Positions 1 to 10,148 of a stretch of DNA of 64,000 nucleotides are shown here, piece after piece. The translations under genes were made by a program, and so were the position numbers. The notes below the pieces were generated by a model that saw nothing but the letters and a program-made list of their open reading frames with translations, was not told the DNA's origin and made no database searches. Every line of letters starts with the position of its first letter. Positions within the stretch are counted from its first letter, which is position 1. Source of the DNA: Grimontia indica (GTDB lineage: Bacteria; Pseudomonadota; Gammaproteobacteria; Enterobacterales; Vibrionaceae); assembly GCF_000333895.2 (NCBI RefSeq), contig NZ_ANFM02000024.1:1-64000 (forward strand), in the 5' to 3' direction.

Positions 1-39
1 AGGTTGAGGTCACGAGTTCGAACCTCGTGTGTCGCTCCA
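1..39 (+). tRNA. tRNA-Gly, 3' part (cut by window start)
   Basis: The first 39 bases hold the end of an anticodon stem (AGGTTG), a variable loop, a T arm (stem ACGAG/CTCGT around loop TTCGAAC), a 7-base acceptor strand GTGTCGC, discriminator T and an encoded CCA. A T discriminator and an anticodon-stem strand that would pair as CAACCTT/AAGGTTG fit tRNA-Gly(GCC). Its position just before queG matches the glyVXY tRNA genes of E. coli. The anticodon lies outside the window, so the amino acid is inferred. Confidence 0.75.
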
Positions 40-45
40 AATTTC

Positions 46-255
46 TTACAGAACATCATCTGTAAGCACCAACACTCCGCATTGAATGCACCAGTTATTT
101 TTAGGGTGTAGCGGGTCGTTGTCTTTAATGCTGTGAAGCATTATCTCCGGGCAAGGTCTAGCCCAAATACAATCTGAATGAGTTTTTTGCAGTAACGTGT
201 CTGCATCACGCTTTGAGCACCTTTTTATCGTGTTTCTTAACAGAGTTATCCACAA
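46..255 (-). CDS. possible small cysteine-rich protein (uncertain)
   Basis: A 69-residue frame reads from a TTG codon. It has five cysteines, two of them as a CIQC pair close to the C-terminus and two in a Cys-x5-Cys arrangement (residues 29 and 35), which resembles a zinc ribbon. Its composition is fairly protein-like, but there is no clear ribosome-binding site, the TTG start overlaps a DnaA box, and no family is recognised. It may be a chance frame in the datA-like region. Confidence 0.22.
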   Translation of the reverse strand: MWITLLRNTIKRCSKRDADTLLQKTHSDCIWARPCPEIMLHSIKDNDPLHPKNNWCIQCGVLVLTDDVL

Positions 256-540
256 AGTCTAGCTTGTGGGTAAAGCCGTTGATGAATATCAGAAGATGTG
301 ACGTTACTCAGAGTTATTTGTGCGGATGTTGATCGGTGGAAAACTGATCCCTGTGAATTGTTTTTGTTGTAACTCTATGTTTTTAATGATTTTAAAGTTT
401 CGAGTTTCAATGTTTTCAAAAGATTATCCCCAGTTTCATCACCTTTCGTGACTTTCATCTGAGATTATTCACAGAGTGTGTTTAACTTTATCAGCATGCA
501 CTGTTTTATAGCGTACTGAAAAGGTTTTCCACATTTCGCA
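240..540. other. DnaA-box cluster, datA-like locus (putative)
   Basis: This gene-poor, AT-rich stretch has two exact DnaA boxes, TTATCCACA at 246-254 and TTATTCACA at 465-473. It also has three one-mismatch boxes: TGTGGGTAA at 265-273 (reverse orientation), TTATCCCCA at 424-432 and TTTTCCACA at 525-533. A weak IHF-like site (two mismatches at its ends) lies at 272-284. In E. coli the DnaA-titrating and DnaA-inactivating locus datA, with several DnaA boxes and an IHF site, lies in the same place, between the glycine tRNA genes and queG. The boxes are read directly; the datA assignment is inferred from position and content. Confidence 0.5.
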
Positions 541-616
541 GAAGAAGTGAATCTATGTCTTGTTTTTGCATTAATTTTGAGCAGATAGGTGACTTTCCAC
601 TACCGCACGATTGCGC

Positions 617-1771
617 TTAGGCATCCCTTGGTAGGCCTTTCTGAACGATTCTGACTAACCTCTTGGTTGAGGAAGGCAGAACATCAACAGCATGTTCATT
701 TCGGCGTTTAATCTGTTGTTCAAGCGCCCAATCAAGGTGCTGATCAAGCATAGCAGAGAATCCTTTGGCCGATTCCAAAAGTTCAATAATCTCTGGATCA
801 TAAGGGGCGTTTCCCATGGCCACAGAGAGGTTGCGGCGCCATTTTTCGTGGCCTATACGGCGAATGGCCGAACCCTCAGTTTCTTTCAAAAATGTGGATT
901 CATCCCAGCTGAACAACGTTTTCAGAGGTTGTTGGACCAAGCTTTCTCGCCCATAAAAATCAGACTCGTTGGTTAACTCAGCTTCGCGGTTGTATGGACA
1001 AACCAACTGGCAGTCATCACAGCCATAGATCCGGTTCCCCATCGCCTCACGAAACTCTTCTGGGATTTCACCATCAAGTTCAATCGTGAGGTAAGAAATA
1101 CAACGTCTGGCATCGACAATGGTGTCGCCAACAATGGCATCAGTTGGGCAAGAGGTAATACATGCTACGCACTTGCCACACTGACTTTCTGTTGGCTCAT
1201 CCACTGGTAAGGGCAGATCAATCAGCAGTTCACCCAGAAAAAACCAGGAACCGACGTCTTCACTGAGCAACAGCGAATGCTTGCCTGTCCAGCCAAGACC
1301 GGCCTTCTCTGCCAGTGGACGTTCCAGAACCGGGGCAGAGTCGACAAAAGGTCGATAGCCGAATTTCCCAACTTCTTCTTCAATTCGCTGCCCTAATTTT
1401 TTCAGGCGGTTGCGGATGAGTTTGTGGTAGTCACGGCCGAGCGCATAACGACTGATATAGGCGAGAGAAGGCGTTTCCAATGTTTTGGCAAACCCCGCAT
1501 CTGGCGGGAGGTAGTTCATTCTGGCACTGATCACGCGGACTGTGCCTTCAACCAGTTCCTGAGGACGGGCGCGCATCATGCCATGGCGTACCATCCATTC
1601 CATTTCCCCGTGATAGCCATTATCGAGCCAGCGTTGCAACTGAGCTTCATGCTGACTGAGATCAACATCAGTGATCCCAATATGCTGAAATCCTAGTTCA
1701 TGTCCCCATTGCCTGATATTTTCAGCAAGTTGGGTAAAATTGATCGACAAAGAAGATCGGGACTCAGACAT
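617..1771 (-). CDS. queG: epoxyqueuosine reductase QueG
   Basis: QueG is a cobalamin-dependent, iron-sulfur enzyme that reduces epoxyqueuosine to queuosine in tRNA, the last step of queuosine synthesis, in the cytoplasm. The 384-residue product is close to the usual 379. The motif PFVDSAPVLER carries the catalytic Asp (144). One ferredoxin-like cluster is bound through Cys198, 201, 204 and 208, with Cys224; the second uses Cys251, 254 and 258 (CDDCQLVCPYN). A HEAT-like tail follows. It is divergent from nnr, with only 23 bases between the two start codons, so each promoter must reach into the neighbouring gene. Confidence 0.96.
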   Translation of the reverse strand: MSESRSSLSINFTQLAENIRQWGHELGFQHIGITDVDLSQHEAQLQRWLDNGYHGEMEWMVRHGMMRARPQELVEGTVRVISARMNYLPPDAGFAKTLETPSLAYISRYALGRDYHKLIRNRLKKLGQRIEEEVGKFGYRPFVDSAPVLERPLAEKAGLGWTGKHSLLLSEDVGSWFFLGELLIDLPLPVDEPTESQCGKCVACITSCPTDAIVGDTIVDARRCISYLTIELDGEIPEEFREAMGNRIYGCDDCQLVCPYNREAELTNESDFYGRESLVQQPLKTLFSWDESTFLKETEGSAIRRIGHEKWRRNLSVAMGNAPYDPEIIELLESAKGFSAMLDQHLDWALEQQIKRRNEHAVDVLPSSTKRLVRIVQKGLPRDA

Positions 1772-1794
1772 AAGATCAGCAAGGAAAAACTAAG

Positions 1795-3288
1795 ATGAGC
1801 GCAAGTCTACCACACTCGCTTTACCGATCGGATCAGGTCAGAGACGGAGAGCGCAAGATCGCAGCAGATCTTGGCGTAGAAATGTACAACCTGATGGAAC
1901 TCGCAGGACGTGCTGTCTTTGAAGCGATGAAAGATCGTTGGCCTGATGCAGAATCGATCTTCGTATGTTGTGGTAGCGGTAATAACGGCGGTGATGGCTA
2001 TGTTATTGCGAGATTAGCTTTGGAAGCCAATATGTCGGTAACCCTCTGGTCGGTTGCCGACCCATCTAGCGTTAGCGGCGATGCGTTAAAAGCGCAGCAG
2101 AAGTTTGTGGCTGCTGGTGGCTTGATTGTACAAGGTGCCTTTCCTGATGGTGATTATGATCTGATCGTTGATGCGCTCTTTGGTACCGGGCTCAGCCGCG
2201 ATTTATCCGGCGCATACCTGTTAGCAGTTAGTGCTATCAATGCGATTAACTGCCCCAAGATCGCGGTGGATCTTCCCAGTGGCTTGGATGCGGATACCGG
2301 ACACGTCTGGGGTGAGGCCGTCATCGCAGATTGCACCGTCAGCTTCGTGGGATTGAAGCAAGGCCTCTTTACCGGCAAGGCGCGCGATCATTGTGGTGAC
2401 ATTCTCTATGACGGCTTGGGTATTGGAGAGGAGTTTGCTGCGCATATCTCTGCTTCGTCTAAACTGCTGACGCATACTCTTGCCAAGACACTGGAGCCAC
2501 AACGCCAAAATAGTGCACACAAAGGGCAAGCTGGACGCGTCATTTGTATTGGTGGCCAAAAAGGAATGGGTGGGGCAATTATCCTCAGTGGTCAGGCGAC
2601 ACTGCGAAGCGGCGCCGGGCTCGTCGCGGTGCTCACCGATGAAAGCCATATTCCGGCAGTGTTGGCGCGTCAGCCTGAATTGATGACACGTTGGTGGCTT
2701 GAAGATGACGGCATTGAAGCGTTAGAGGAAACGCTGCGATGGGCTGATGTGATTGCTATTGGTCCCGGTCTTGGTCAAAGCGAGTGGGCGAAGAAACTCT
2801 TTGATGCCGCGGGGGCGTGTGGGATCCCCATGGTGGTGGATGCTGACGCATTGAATCTCTTGGCATTATCTCCGATGCGCAGGGATAACTGGATTTTGAC
2901 TCCACATCCTGGAGAAGCCGCAAATTTATTGAGTACTCACGTAACAGAAATTGAACGGGATCGTTTTTCTGCCGTCAAAGAGTTACATAAACGCTATGGT
3001 GGCGTAGTGGTGCTTAAAGGCGCAGGCACAATCGTTTATGATGGCAGTACTTTACAGATCATCGATGCGGGCAACCCTGGAATGGCCTGTGGCGGCATGG
3101 GGGATGTTCTGACTGGTGTGATTGCCGGATGCGTAGCACAGATGTCTTCGCTGTCGGAATCAGCCAGTTTTGGTGCCTACTTACATAGCTATGCAGCAGA
3201 TATTGCTGCACAAGACGGTGAGCGTGGCCTGATCGCCAGTGATTTGCTCCCGCTTCTTGGCAACAACATAAAAACAGAATCGCGATAG
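1795..3288 (+). CDS. nnr: bifunctional NAD(P)H-hydrate repair enzyme
   Basis: This enzyme repairs hydrated NADH and NADPH. The N-terminal YjeF domain (about residues 1-220) epimerises the R and S hydrates; its glycine-rich loop GSGNNGGDG is at residues 60-68. The C-terminal ribokinase-like domain (about 235-490) is the ADP-dependent dehydratase, with a GGMGD motif near residue 435. The 497-residue length is normal for the fused form. It heads the run nnr-tsaE-amiB-mutL-miaA-hfq-hflX, the same order as in E. coli, and is probably cotranscribed with tsaE 34 bases downstream. Confidence 0.95.
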   Translation: MSASLPHSLYRSDQVRDGERKIAADLGVEMYNLMELAGRAVFEAMKDRWPDAESIFVCCGSGNNGGDGYVIARLALEANMSVTLWSVADPSSVSGDALKAQQKFVAAGGLIVQGAFPDGDYDLIVDALFGTGLSRDLSGAYLLAVSAINAINCPKIAVDLPSGLDADTGHVWGEAVIADCTVSFVGLKQGLFTGKARDHCGDILYDGLGIGEEFAAHISASSKLLTHTLAKTLEPQRQNSAHKGQAGRVICIGGQKGMGGAIILSGQATLRSGAGLVAVLTDESHIPAVLARQPELMTRWWLEDDGIEALEETLRWADVIAIGPGLGQSEWAKKLFDAAGACGIPMVVDADALNLLALSPMRRDNWILTPHPGEAANLLSTHVTEIERDRFSAVKELHKRYGGVVVLKGAGTIVYDGSTLQIIDAGNPGMACGGMGDVLTGVIAGCVAQMSSLSESASFGAYLHSYAADIAAQDGERGLIASDLLPLLGNNIKTESR

Positions 3289-3322
3289 GGTAGCGCCTTA
3301 TCGCAGAAAAGCAGTGAGAAAC

Positions 3323-3790
3323 ATGACACAGACTTTTATGACTGAGCTTGCCGATGAGCAAGCAACAGTGGCCTTTGGTGCAGCTGTCGCAAGCGCCTGC
3401 GCGCAGCAAACAACCATTTATCTTCATGGCGATCTGGGTGCAGGAAAAACCACTTTTTCTCGCGGATTCATCCAGTCTCTTGGCCATTCTGGCAACGTAA
3501 AGAGCCCGACTTATACTCTGGTTGAACCCTACCAACTGGATAGCTGGCAAGTCTATCACTTTGATTTGTACCGATTGGCTGATCCTGAAGAGCTTGAATT
3601 CATGGGGATCCGGGATTACTTCACACCTGACGCACTTTGTTTGGTTGAATGGCCAGAAAAAGGCGAAGGTTTGTTGCCGCAACCTGATCTTGATATCACA
3701 CTGAAATATAACGATGAACAACGCACAGTGCAGGTTCAGGCCAATACGCCTGTTGGTGAAGCGTTGCTGGCAAAACTGGAGTGGAAATAA
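3323..3790 (+). CDS. tsaE: tRNA threonylcarbamoyladenosine synthesis ATPase TsaE
   Basis: TsaE is the P-loop ATPase that works with TsaB and TsaD to make the t6A modification at position 37 of ANN-decoding tRNAs. The Walker A motif GDLGAGKTT is at residues 36-44, followed by the family segment [15 protein letters not shown] chose the ATG at 3323 because it gives a 155-residue protein aligned to the E. coli N-terminus; an in-frame GTG at 3314 would add three residues. The stop is four bases before the amiB start, so translation is probably coupled. Confidence 0.95.
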   Translation: MTQTFMTELADEQATVAFGAAVASACAQQTTIYLHGDLGAGKTTFSRGFIQSLGHSGNVKSPTYTLVEPYQLDSWQVYHFDLYRLADPEELEFMGIRDYFTPDALCLVEWPEKGEGLLPQPDLDITLKYNDEQRTVQVQANTPVGEALLAKLEWK

Positions 3791-3794
3791 CGAT

Positions 3795-5504
3795 ATGCTT
3801 TGGCGGGGCGTGTTAGCAGGGTTGCTATGCTGGTTTGGTGCACTTTCTCCTGTACTGGCTAATTCACTGGAAAATGTGCGGATCTGGCCTGCGCCGGATG
3901 AAACGCGCGTGGTGATGGATTTGGCCGATGATCCTTCCTATACCTATTTTACCCTGACCAAACCGAATCGCCTGGTGGTAGATCTGAAAGACACGACCCT
4001 GGGGATGACACTGCCTAAAACGGTCAGCGACAGTAAAATTCTGACGAAAATCCGCAAGAGCAATCCGCCTGACAACAAAACATACCGTTTGGTCTTTGAA
4101 CTTAAGGATCAAAGTGTCCCGCGTCTGTTTCCGCTGGCACCCGGCGGTGAATATGGCCACCGTCTGGTGATTGATATTCCTCACGGAAAGAAAACCGTCG
4201 CGGTGAAACCTGCCAAGCCTGCCGCTACAGCCGAAACCCAGACCGCACTGCCGTTTGGTACCGACGACATTATTATCGCCATTGACCCAGGCCACGGAGG
4301 AAACGATCCGGGTGCCGTGGGACCACGACGTAAATACGAAAAGCACGTAACACTGGCTATTTCGCGCCAAGTCGCCGCCAAGATTAACGCGGTGCCAGGC
4401 ATGAAAGCGGTACTGACGCGTAATGGTGATTACTTCGTCGATCTTAACAAGCGCTCGGATATTGCTCGCCGTAAGGGAGCGCATCTTTTGGTGTCTATTC
4501 ATGCTGATGGTTTCCACAAACCACAGCCTCGTGGTGCGTCTGTATGGGTACTGTCCCGTCGTCGCGCGAACAGTGAAATTGGTCGTTGGATTGAGAAGCA
4601 CGAAGAGCAATCGAACCTGTTAGGTGGTGGTGCGCTGCTGAATGACAACGAGGACGAATACCTGAGCCGTGCGGTGTTGGACTTGCAGTTCAGTAACTCA
4701 CAAAAAGAGGGGTATGACGTTGCAGTTCGCGTGCTGAAAGAAATGGGTAAAGTGACAAAACTTCACAAATCCAGCCCGGAACACGCGAGTCTTGCTGTGC
4801 TGAAATCCCCAGATATTCCCTCTCTGTTGGTTGAGGCGGGTTTTATCACCAACCCACAGGAAGAAAAGCTGTTGCTGAGCTCCAGCCACCAAAACAAGAT
4901 TGCCAATGCTGTATATAAAGGTGTGTTGACCTATTTTGAGGATTTCCCACCAGATGGCACCTTGATGGCGGCGCGTAAGAACGGCATTAAACACAAAGTC
5001 ACGTCAGGCCAGTCCCTGTCTGTCATCGCCAGTAAATACGGTAGCTCAGTGTCGGCGATCAAAGCGGCAAACGGCTTGAAATCCAATAATCTGAAAGTTG
5101 GTCAGGTACTGACAGTGCCAGACGTCAACGTTGGGGCATTGACCAATGCCTCGAAACCTTCGTCTTCAGGTGCCAGTGCAAAACCCGCGTCACCTTCGGG
5201 TAAAACAGTGACTCACACCGTCAAACGTGGAGAGTTCTTGGGTAAAATCGCGCAGGAATATGATGTCAGTGTTGCCAGTATTCGCAGTGCCAACAAGCTG
5301 CGCTCAGATGAACTGGCGATAGGGCAGAGACTGAAAATTGTGGGTGTCCAGCCCAAAGACAAGCAGCACAAAGTGCAACGCGGAGAGTATCTGGGTAAAA
5401 TCGCCAGCAATTATGGGGTGACGGTAGACAGTATCCGTCGTGCCAATAAGTTGCGTTCTGACGAGTTGGCTATCGGCCAGACCCTGATTATTCCTGGGAG
5501 TTAA
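3795..5504 (+). CDS. amiB: N-acetylmuramoyl-L-alanine amidase AmiB with three LysM domains
   Basis: This periplasmic zinc amidase cleaves septal peptidoglycan during daughter-cell separation, activated by EnvC-type proteins. The ATG at 3795 starts a clear signal peptide ([22 protein letters not shown]). After it come an AMIN domain (about 25-130), an Amidase_3 domain (about 155-385; the [11 protein letters not shown] motif carries zinc ligands) and three LysM repeats (about 400-440, 470-515 and 525-568). Longer upstream reading only extends into tsaE. The gene is two bases ahead of mutL. Three LysM repeats is more than the enterobacterial form has. Confidence 0.94.
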   Translation: MLWRGVLAGLLCWFGALSPVLANSLENVRIWPAPDETRVVMDLADDPSYTYFTLTKPNRLVVDLKDTTLGMTLPKTVSDSKILTKIRKSNPPDNKTYRLVFELKDQSVPRLFPLAPGGEYGHRLVIDIPHGKKTVAVKPAKPAATAETQTALPFGTDDIIIAIDPGHGGNDPGAVGPRRKYEKHVTLAISRQVAAKINAVPGMKAVLTRNGDYFVDLNKRSDIARRKGAHLLVSIHADGFHKPQPRGASVWVLSRRRANSEIGRWIEKHEEQSNLLGGGALLNDNEDEYLSRAVLDLQFSNSQKEGYDVAVRVLKEMGKVTKLHKSSPEHASLAVLKSPDIPSLLVEAGFITNPQEEKLLLSSSHQNKIANAVYKGVLTYFEDFPPDGTLMAARKNGIKHKVTSGQSLSVIASKYGSSVSAIKAANGLKSNNLKVGQVLTVPDVNVGALTNASKPSSSGASAKPASPSGKTVTHTVKRGEFLGKIAQEYDVSVASIRSANKLRSDELAIGQRLKIVGVQPKDKQHKVQRGEYLGKIASNYGVTVDSIRRANKLRSDELAIGQTLIIPGS

Positions 5505-5506
5505 GC

Positions 5507-7495
5507 ATGGCAATTCAAATCCTACCTGCACGTCTGGCAAACCAGATTGCGGCAGGCGAAGTGGTTGAAAGGCCTGCTTCTGTCGTAAAAGAGCTTGTTG
5601 AAAACAGCATTGATGCTGGGGCGACCCGCATTGATGTTGATATCGAAAAAGGCGGCAGCAAGCTTATCCGCATTCGAGACAACGGCTCAGGCATAGCCAA
5701 AGAAGAACTCGAATTGGCGCTCAGCCGTCACGCGACCTCTAAGATTTCTTGCCTTGATGACCTCGAAGCGATTATCAGTCTTGGGTTTCGTGGTGAGGCA
5801 CTGGCGAGTATCAGCTCGGTATCGCGACTCACCCTTACATCGAGAACTATCACTCAATCAGAAGCCTGGTCTGCCTATGCGGAAGGGCGTGATATGGCTG
5901 TGCAGGTTAAACCTGCGGCCCATCCAGTCGGCACGACGGTTGAGGTGGTGGATTTATTCTTTAATACACCAGCCCGCCGCAAGTTTCTCCGCACCGATAA
6001 AACCGAATTCGGCCATATTGATGAGCTTCTGAAGCGCATTGCGTTGAGCCGTTTTGATGTGGCTATTACCCTTCGTCACAACGGCACCATCGTGCGCCAG
6101 TACCGCGCAGCATCGAACGATGCCCAGCGTGAAAAGCGACTGGCGGCTATTTGCGGTTCGCCGTTTGTAAAAAGCTCTGTGGCAGTGAGCCTTGAACATC
6201 AGGGTTTAACCCTTCATGGCTGGATTTGTACGCCGGAAGGTGCGCGGGCCCAGAACGATATTCAGCACTGCTTTGTGAACCAGCGGATGATGAAAGACAA
6301 ACTCATCAATCACGCGATTCGACAGGGCTATGAAGCATCATTGCGTCCTGATCAATTCGCCGCTTACGTTCTTTATATTGACATCGAGCCGCACCAGGTG
6401 GATGTGAATGTTCACCCTGCCAAGCATGAAGTCCGTTTCCATCAGGCCCGCTTGGTTCATGACTTTATCTATCAGGCTGTAGCCGATGCCCTGATGCAAG
6501 TTGCAGCGGAACAAGCACCTGCACTTGAGTTTGAACATCCGCCAGTGAGTGATCTCAGCAGTGGGCAGAATGCTACCCAGCCTGAAACCATGCCTGACAC
6601 CCCAACACCTGAAATTCATGATTCGTTGGAGCCTCAGGGGGCGGGAAATGCCTCATACTCAAACTACCCTGGTCAGACTGAACACACAGAATGGCGGCCA
6701 CAGTCGTCAGGGCAAAGTCCACGAGGGTCAAGCCTTGGCCACTCATCTGGCAGCGGCTCACGCCGAGAGCAATATGGTGATAACGCCCCATCAAAGCGTG
6801 AACAAAAAGTGTATCAAGCACTCATGACAACGCCTGTTGTCCCACCTGCGGATACGCAGGTAGCCGAAGCGCCACCTGTCTTTACGCCTTCATCAGTGGT
6901 GCAAACACCCGTTTCCGTCGGGCATGCAGGAAATGGCTTAGGTAAGGCGTTGGCCGTGGTGTCGTCTAAGTATTTGTTGCTTCAACGTACCGAGGGTATA
7001 GCCCTACTGGATTTGGATGCCGCCTCTTACCTCGCCATGCTTGGACAATTCCATGCTGCGGCAGAGGGTGAAGGCTTGAAAGCACAGCCGCTTCTGATCC
7101 CACAGGCGCTGCCCGCTTCGACGGAAGAATTGGCATTGATTGCGAAACATGAAAGTCTGCTTCAGCAATTTGGTATGCTTCTTCGTCAAAAGTCGCCAAC
7201 CCAATTGATGGTGATGGCGGTTTGTCAGCCTGTACGCAATCATAACTTGCAGCAGCTCATTCCTTCGTTGATGACATTTCTTACCAGCGAATCTGACACT
7301 TTGTCGGCTGAGTTACTGGCAAACTGGTTTGCAGATCAGGCGACGCAAAAAACAGACGTCTATGGTTTATCACAAGCCGTTACACTGATCTCTGACTTAG
7401 AAAACTGCTGGCAGGAAAGGCTGGCAGCGCATTATTCAACGTTGTTGCGTCCGGTTGACGTAGCAGCGGCAATAGAAGCTTTTAAACATGACTAA
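5507..7495 (+). CDS. mutL: DNA mismatch repair protein MutL
   Basis: MutL couples MutS mismatch recognition to MutH and UvrD. The N-terminal GHKL ATPase domain (about 1-330) shows the motifs [15 protein letters not shown] and [11 protein letters not shown] low-complexity Pro/Ser/Gly/Gln linker (about 345-465) leads to the C-terminal dimerisation domain (about 480-662). I see no DQHA-type endonuclease motif, as expected for organisms that use MutH. Its last 8 bases overlap the miaA start. Confidence 0.96.
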   Translation: MAIQILPARLANQIAAGEVVERPASVVKELVENSIDAGATRIDVDIEKGGSKLIRIRDNGSGIAKEELELALSRHATSKISCLDDLEAIISLGFRGEALASISSVSRLTLTSRTITQSEAWSAYAEGRDMAVQVKPAAHPVGTTVEVVDLFFNTPARRKFLRTDKTEFGHIDELLKRIALSRFDVAITLRHNGTIVRQYRAASNDAQREKRLAAICGSPFVKSSVAVSLEHQGLTLHGWICTPEGARAQNDIQHCFVNQRMMKDKLINHAIRQGYEASLRPDQFAAYVLYIDIEPHQVDVNVHPAKHEVRFHQARLVHDFIYQAVADALMQVAAEQAPALEFEHPPVSDLSSGQNATQPETMPDTPTPEIHDSLEPQGAGNASYSNYPGQTEHTEWRPQSSGQSPRGSSLGHSSGSGSRREQYGDNAPSKREQKVYQALMTTPVVPPADTQVAEAPPVFTPSSVVQTPVSVGHAGNGLGKALAVVSSKYLLLQRTEGIALLDLDAASYLAMLGQFHAAAEGEGLKAQPLLIPQALPASTEELALIAKHESLLQQFGMLLRQKSPTQLMVMAVCQPVRNHNLQQLIPSLMTFLTSESDTLSAELLANWFADQATQKTDVYGLSQAVTLISDLENCWQERLAAHYSTLLRPVDVAAAIEAFKHD

Positions 7496-8414
7496 GCCAT
7501 TGCCGAAGGCAATTTTTTTAATGGGGCCTACCGCGTCGGGTAAAACTGATCTGGCGATCGGCCTGAGAAAACAATTTCCTGTCGAGATCATCAGTGTCGA
7601 CAGCGCCCTTATCTACAAAGAGATGGATATCGGCACCGCCAAACCAACTGCAGATGAATTGGCACTGGCTCCACACCGTTTGATCAACATCCTCGATCCG
7701 TCAGAAGCTTACTCAGCGGCTGATTTCCGTGCTGATGCCTTGCGGGAAATGGAAGAGATTGTCGCAAAAGGGAGAATTCCCCTTTTGGTTGGTGGTACCA
7801 TGCTTTACTTCAAAGCATTATTAGAAGGTTTGTCACCTTTGCCACCCGCGGATCCAGCGATTCGCGCTAAAATTGAACAGGAAGCAAAGGAACACGGTTG
7901 GCAGGCTCTGCATGATGAGTTATGCAACATTGACCCTGTCGCAGGTGCGAGGATCCACCCGAATGATCCTCAACGATTGTCGAGAGCGCTGGAAGTTTTT
8001 CGTATTTCGGGTAAAACTCTCACTGAGTTGACCGAAACCAAAGGTGAACCATTGCCATATGAGGTTCACCAATTTGCTATAGCCCCTAAGGAAAGGGGAG
8101 AACTGCATCGCCGTATTGAGCTGCGTTTCCAGAAAATGATGGAAGCGGGTTTCGAAGCGGAGGTACGCAAGCTGTATGATCGTGGCGATCTGAATCCTGA
8201 TATGCCGTCGATCCGCTGCGTTGGGTACCGACAGATGTGGGATTATTTGGCGGGTAGCTGTTCGCTTGACGATGCAGTTTATCGAGGTGTGTGCGCAACC
8301 CGTCAGTTAGCCAAACGTCAGATCACCTGGCTTCGCAGCTGGGATAATTTGACATGGCTTGATAGCGACGATGCCGAGCTATCGTTACAAACAGTCACAA
8401 AGTGTCTGACCTGA
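7488..8414 (+). CDS. miaA: tRNA dimethylallyltransferase MiaA
   Basis: MiaA transfers a dimethylallyl group to N6 of A37 in tRNAs that read codons beginning with U. The 308-residue protein has the P-loop GPTASGKT at residues 13-20, the substrate-binding [17 protein letters not shown] segment and the C-terminal family motif [15 protein letters not shown]. It overlaps the end of mutL and is followed by hfq 95 bases later, as in E. coli, where promoters for hfq lie inside and behind miaA. Confidence 0.96.
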   Translation: MTKPLPKAIFLMGPTASGKTDLAIGLRKQFPVEIISVDSALIYKEMDIGTAKPTADELALAPHRLINILDPSEAYSAADFRADALREMEEIVAKGRIPLLVGGTMLYFKALLEGLSPLPPADPAIRAKIEQEAKEHGWQALHDELCNIDPVAGARIHPNDPQRLSRALEVFRISGKTLTELTETKGEPLPYEVHQFAIAPKERGELHRRIELRFQKMMEAGFEAEVRKLYDRGDLNPDMPSIRCVGYRQMWDYLAGSCSLDDAVYRGVCATRQLAKRQITWLRSWDNLTWLDSDDAELSLQTVTKCLT

Positions 8415-8497
8415 TCTAGGAAGAGACAGGTATACTTTGGGTTGTTGTAAGCGGCATTGTTGATTTTATTGTTGCTAATACAACTACAAACCAATAA

Positions 8498-8779
<282 letters not shown>

Positions 8780-8805
8780 TAATCCTTTGGTAAGGAGTTG
8801 ATCGC

Positions 8806-10095
8806 TTGTTTGACCGTTATGAAGCCGGTGAACAGGCTGTTTTAGTTCATATCAACTTCACCCAGGAAGGCGAATGGGAAGATCTCAGCGAATTTGAAAT
8901 GCTGGTATCGTCAGCGGGGGTTAGCAGGCTGCAAACCATTACGGGCAGTCGGCAGTCCCCGCATTCCAAATACTTCGTTGGTGAAGGTAAAGCCCAAGAA
9001 ATCGCTGATGCAGTTCGATTGACAGGGGCTGACATTGTTATCTTCAACCATGCGCTTTCTCCTGCGCAAGAACGAAACCTTGAACGTCTGGTCAAATGTC
9101 GAGTGCTTGATCGCACTGGTCTGATCCTGGACATCTTTGCACAGCGTGCCCGGACTCACGAAGGTAAGTTGCAGGTCGAGCTGGCGCAGCTTCGCCACCT
9201 TTCCACCCGACTCGTCAGAGGCTGGACGCACTTGGAGCGTCAGAAAGGGGGGATTGGTTTGCGTGGTCCGGGTGAGACCCAGCTTGAGACTGACCGTCGA
9301 TTGCTGCGTGATCGCGTTAAGGCAATTTTGCGTAGACTTGAGAAAGTGTCTAAACAGCGCGAGCAAGGGCGACGAGCTCGAAGCCGTGCTGAAGTACCAA
9401 CCGTCTCGCTGGTGGGATACACCAACGCTGGCAAATCCACCCTCTTTAACCGCATTACTGAAGCGGGGGTCTACGCAGCGGATCAGCTGTTCGCGACCCT
9501 AGATCCGACGTTGCGTAAGATTGAGGTGGAAGATGTTGGTGACGTGATTCTTGCTGATACCGTTGGTTTTATCCGCCACCTACCGCACGATCTGGTCGCG
9601 GCGTTTAAAGCCACTTTGCAGGAAACACAGGAAGCAGCTTTGCTTCTGCATGTTATCGACGCCAGTGATGATCGCTTCCGCGAAAACATCGAAGCGGTTG
9701 ACGTGGTACTTGAAGAAATCGATGCTCATGAAATCCCAACACTGTTGGTGATGAACAAAATCGACAACATGGAAGAGGCCTCGCCACGAATTGAGCGTGA
9801 TGAAGAAGGTTTACCTCGTGTTGTCTATGTATCTGCACTAGCAGATCAGGGCATAGATCTTCTTTTTGAGGCACTGACCGAGAGGCTGGCGGGGACTATG
9901 GTAAGCTATCGCTTACGTATTCCACCTGCGGCTATCGGCAGAATGCACAGTAAATTCTGTCAGTTGCGCTGTATTACGCATGAAGAATACGAGCAGGACG
10001 GACATTTGCTGGTCGACGTGCGGTTACCTCAAACAGACTGGTTGAGGTTGAAAAAAAGGGAAGGCAGTGAGTTAGGCGACTTTATCGTCAACTGA
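8806..10095 (+). CDS. hflX: ribosome-associated GTPase HflX
   Basis: HflX is a GTPase that splits stalled or heat-damaged 70S ribosomes. The product, 429 residues, starts at a TTG codon: the next residues FDRYEAGEQAVLVHI match the family N-terminus, and AAGGAG at 8792-8797 is well placed 8 bases upstream. The HflX N-domain has the GGIGLRGPGETQLETDRR segment; the G domain has G1 GYTNAGKST (near residue 205), G3 DTVGF and G4 NKID. A TTG start for this gene could hold its level below that of hfq. Confidence 0.95.
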   Translation: MFDRYEAGEQAVLVHINFTQEGEWEDLSEFEMLVSSAGVSRLQTITGSRQSPHSKYFVGEGKAQEIADAVRLTGADIVIFNHALSPAQERNLERLVKCRVLDRTGLILDIFAQRARTHEGKLQVELAQLRHLSTRLVRGWTHLERQKGGIGLRGPGETQLETDRRLLRDRVKAILRRLEKVSKQREQGRRARSRAEVPTVSLVGYTNAGKSTLFNRITEAGVYAADQLFATLDPTLRKIEVEDVGDVILADTVGFIRHLPHDLVAAFKATLQETQEAALLLHVIDASDDRFRENIEAVDVVLEEIDAHEIPTLLVMNKIDNMEEASPRIERDEEGLPRVVYVSALADQGIDLLFEALTERLAGTMVSYRLRIPPAAIGRMHSKFCQLRCITHEEYEQDGHLLVDVRLPQTDWLRLKKREGSELGDFIVN

Positions 10096-10148
10096 CAGCC
10101 TGTTACAGTATAAAAACTATCGTCATATCATACTGATGGAGTGCTCTA

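Noticed and set aside
240-540. DnaA boxes as a chromosome replication origin
   Set aside because: No dnaA, dnaN, mnmG or rctB is nearby, there are no 13-mer-type unwinding repeats, and the gene order matches the datA neighbourhood instead.
3314-3322. GTG at 3314 as the tsaE start
   Set aside because: The ATG at 3323 aligns with the E. coli N-terminus and needs no extra residues.
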